Source: Sulfuricellaceae bacterium
GTDB lineage: Bacteria; Pseudomonadota; Gammaproteobacteria; Burkholderiales; UBA9220
Assembly (NCBI GenBank): GCA_019911985.1
Contig: JAIOJO010000336.1
Location: 1-5,142 of the forward strand
Direction: 5' to 3'
Length of the DNA: 5,142 nt
Shown in pieces: positions 5,000 to 5,142 of the stretch. Position 1 is the stretch's first letter. Each line of letters opens with the position of its first letter. The translations under genes were made by a program, and so were the position numbers. The notes under the pieces are model-generated. The model did not search any database. It saw only the letters and a list, made by a program, of their open reading frames with translations, and was not told where the DNA came from.

Positions 5000-5142
5000 T
5001 TAGTCCTTGATTTTCTTGATTCCGAGCGTGCTCAGCACGTACTTTTCATAGAGCGGCTCGGTTGTCCCTTTCTTCATCTTGCGCAAGAAATATTTTTCGA
5101 ACGCCACCTTGGCTAAATGCACCCATTTTCCTTCTTTAAACC
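5000..5142 (-). CDS. C-terminal fragment of a probable sulfide:quinone oxidoreductase (FAD-dependent)
   Basis: This gene enters from the right edge on the minus strand and ends with TAA at 5002-5000. Its last 46 residues are in the window; no start codon is included. The fragment has KWVHLAKVAFEKYF (residues 5-18 of the fragment), LRKMKKG, TEPLYEKYVL and a final LGIKKIKD. This matches my recollection of the C-terminus of flavoprotein sulfide:quinone oxidoreductases, where a WVHWAKVAFEKYF-type amphipathic helix and a GxxEPxYEK segment follow the FAD-binding core. Those enzymes oxidise sulfide at the membrane surface and reduce quinone. None of the diagnostic parts (FAD-binding GxGxxG, redox cysteines) lie in the window, so another related NAD(P)/FAD-dependent oxidoreductase remains possible. 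The intrinsic terminator downstream supports this as the real 3' end of a transcription unit. Confidence 0.6.
   Translation of the reverse strand, partial: FKEGKWVHLAKVAFEKYFLRKMKKGTTEPLYEKYVLSTLGIKKIKD

Noticed and set aside
5027..5039. Palindrome CGTGCTCAGCACG
   Set aside because: It is within the coding part of the oxidoreductase fragment and is explained by its codons (Val-Leu-Ser-Thr). A single copy gives no support for an operator.

Overview
The window looks like ordinary chromosomal DNA of a gammaproteobacterium with moderately high GC. The best lineage clue is a divergent darP (yjgA)/pmbA (tldE) gene pair, an arrangement I know from Escherichia coli and relatives. The MltB, MogA, DarP and PmbA proteins also resemble the E. 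coli families closely. A partial gene at the right edge looks like the C-terminus of a sulfide:quinone oxidoreductase, which would fit a sulfur-oxidising or methanotrophic gammaproteobacterium. The genus cannot be fixed from the sequence alone.

Layout. At the left edge is the 3' end of a VanX-type D-Ala-D-Ala dipeptidase gene. It overlaps by four bases (TTGA) the start of a membrane-bound lytic transglycosylase B gene (mltB). Next, in the same direction, is a free-standing CBS-pair protein with a very strong Shine-Dalgarno sequence. A perfect 12-bp inverted repeat separates it from mogA, which is convergent. On the minus strand darP and mogA form a probable two-gene operon (darP first). A roughly 100-bp divergent region carries a palindromic -10-like element and separates darP from pmbA on the plus strand. 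pmbA is followed after 9 bases by a gene for a small exported protein that I do not recognise. A convergent region with a clear minus-strand intrinsic terminator then leads to the partial oxidoreductase gene on the minus strand.

How the genes fit together. The first two genes both act on peptidoglycan or its precursors, and their overlap suggests co-translation. MogA serves molybdenum cofactor synthesis, DarP serves 50S ribosomal subunit maturation, and PmbA is the non-catalytic partner of the TldD protease; these look like housekeeping genes. I see no CRISPR array, insertion sequence, phage gene, tRNA or rRNA, and no convincing sign of a new system. The points most worth checking are the small exported protein behind pmbA, the palindromic shared promoter element, the atypical MltB lipobox, and the translational overlap at mltB.
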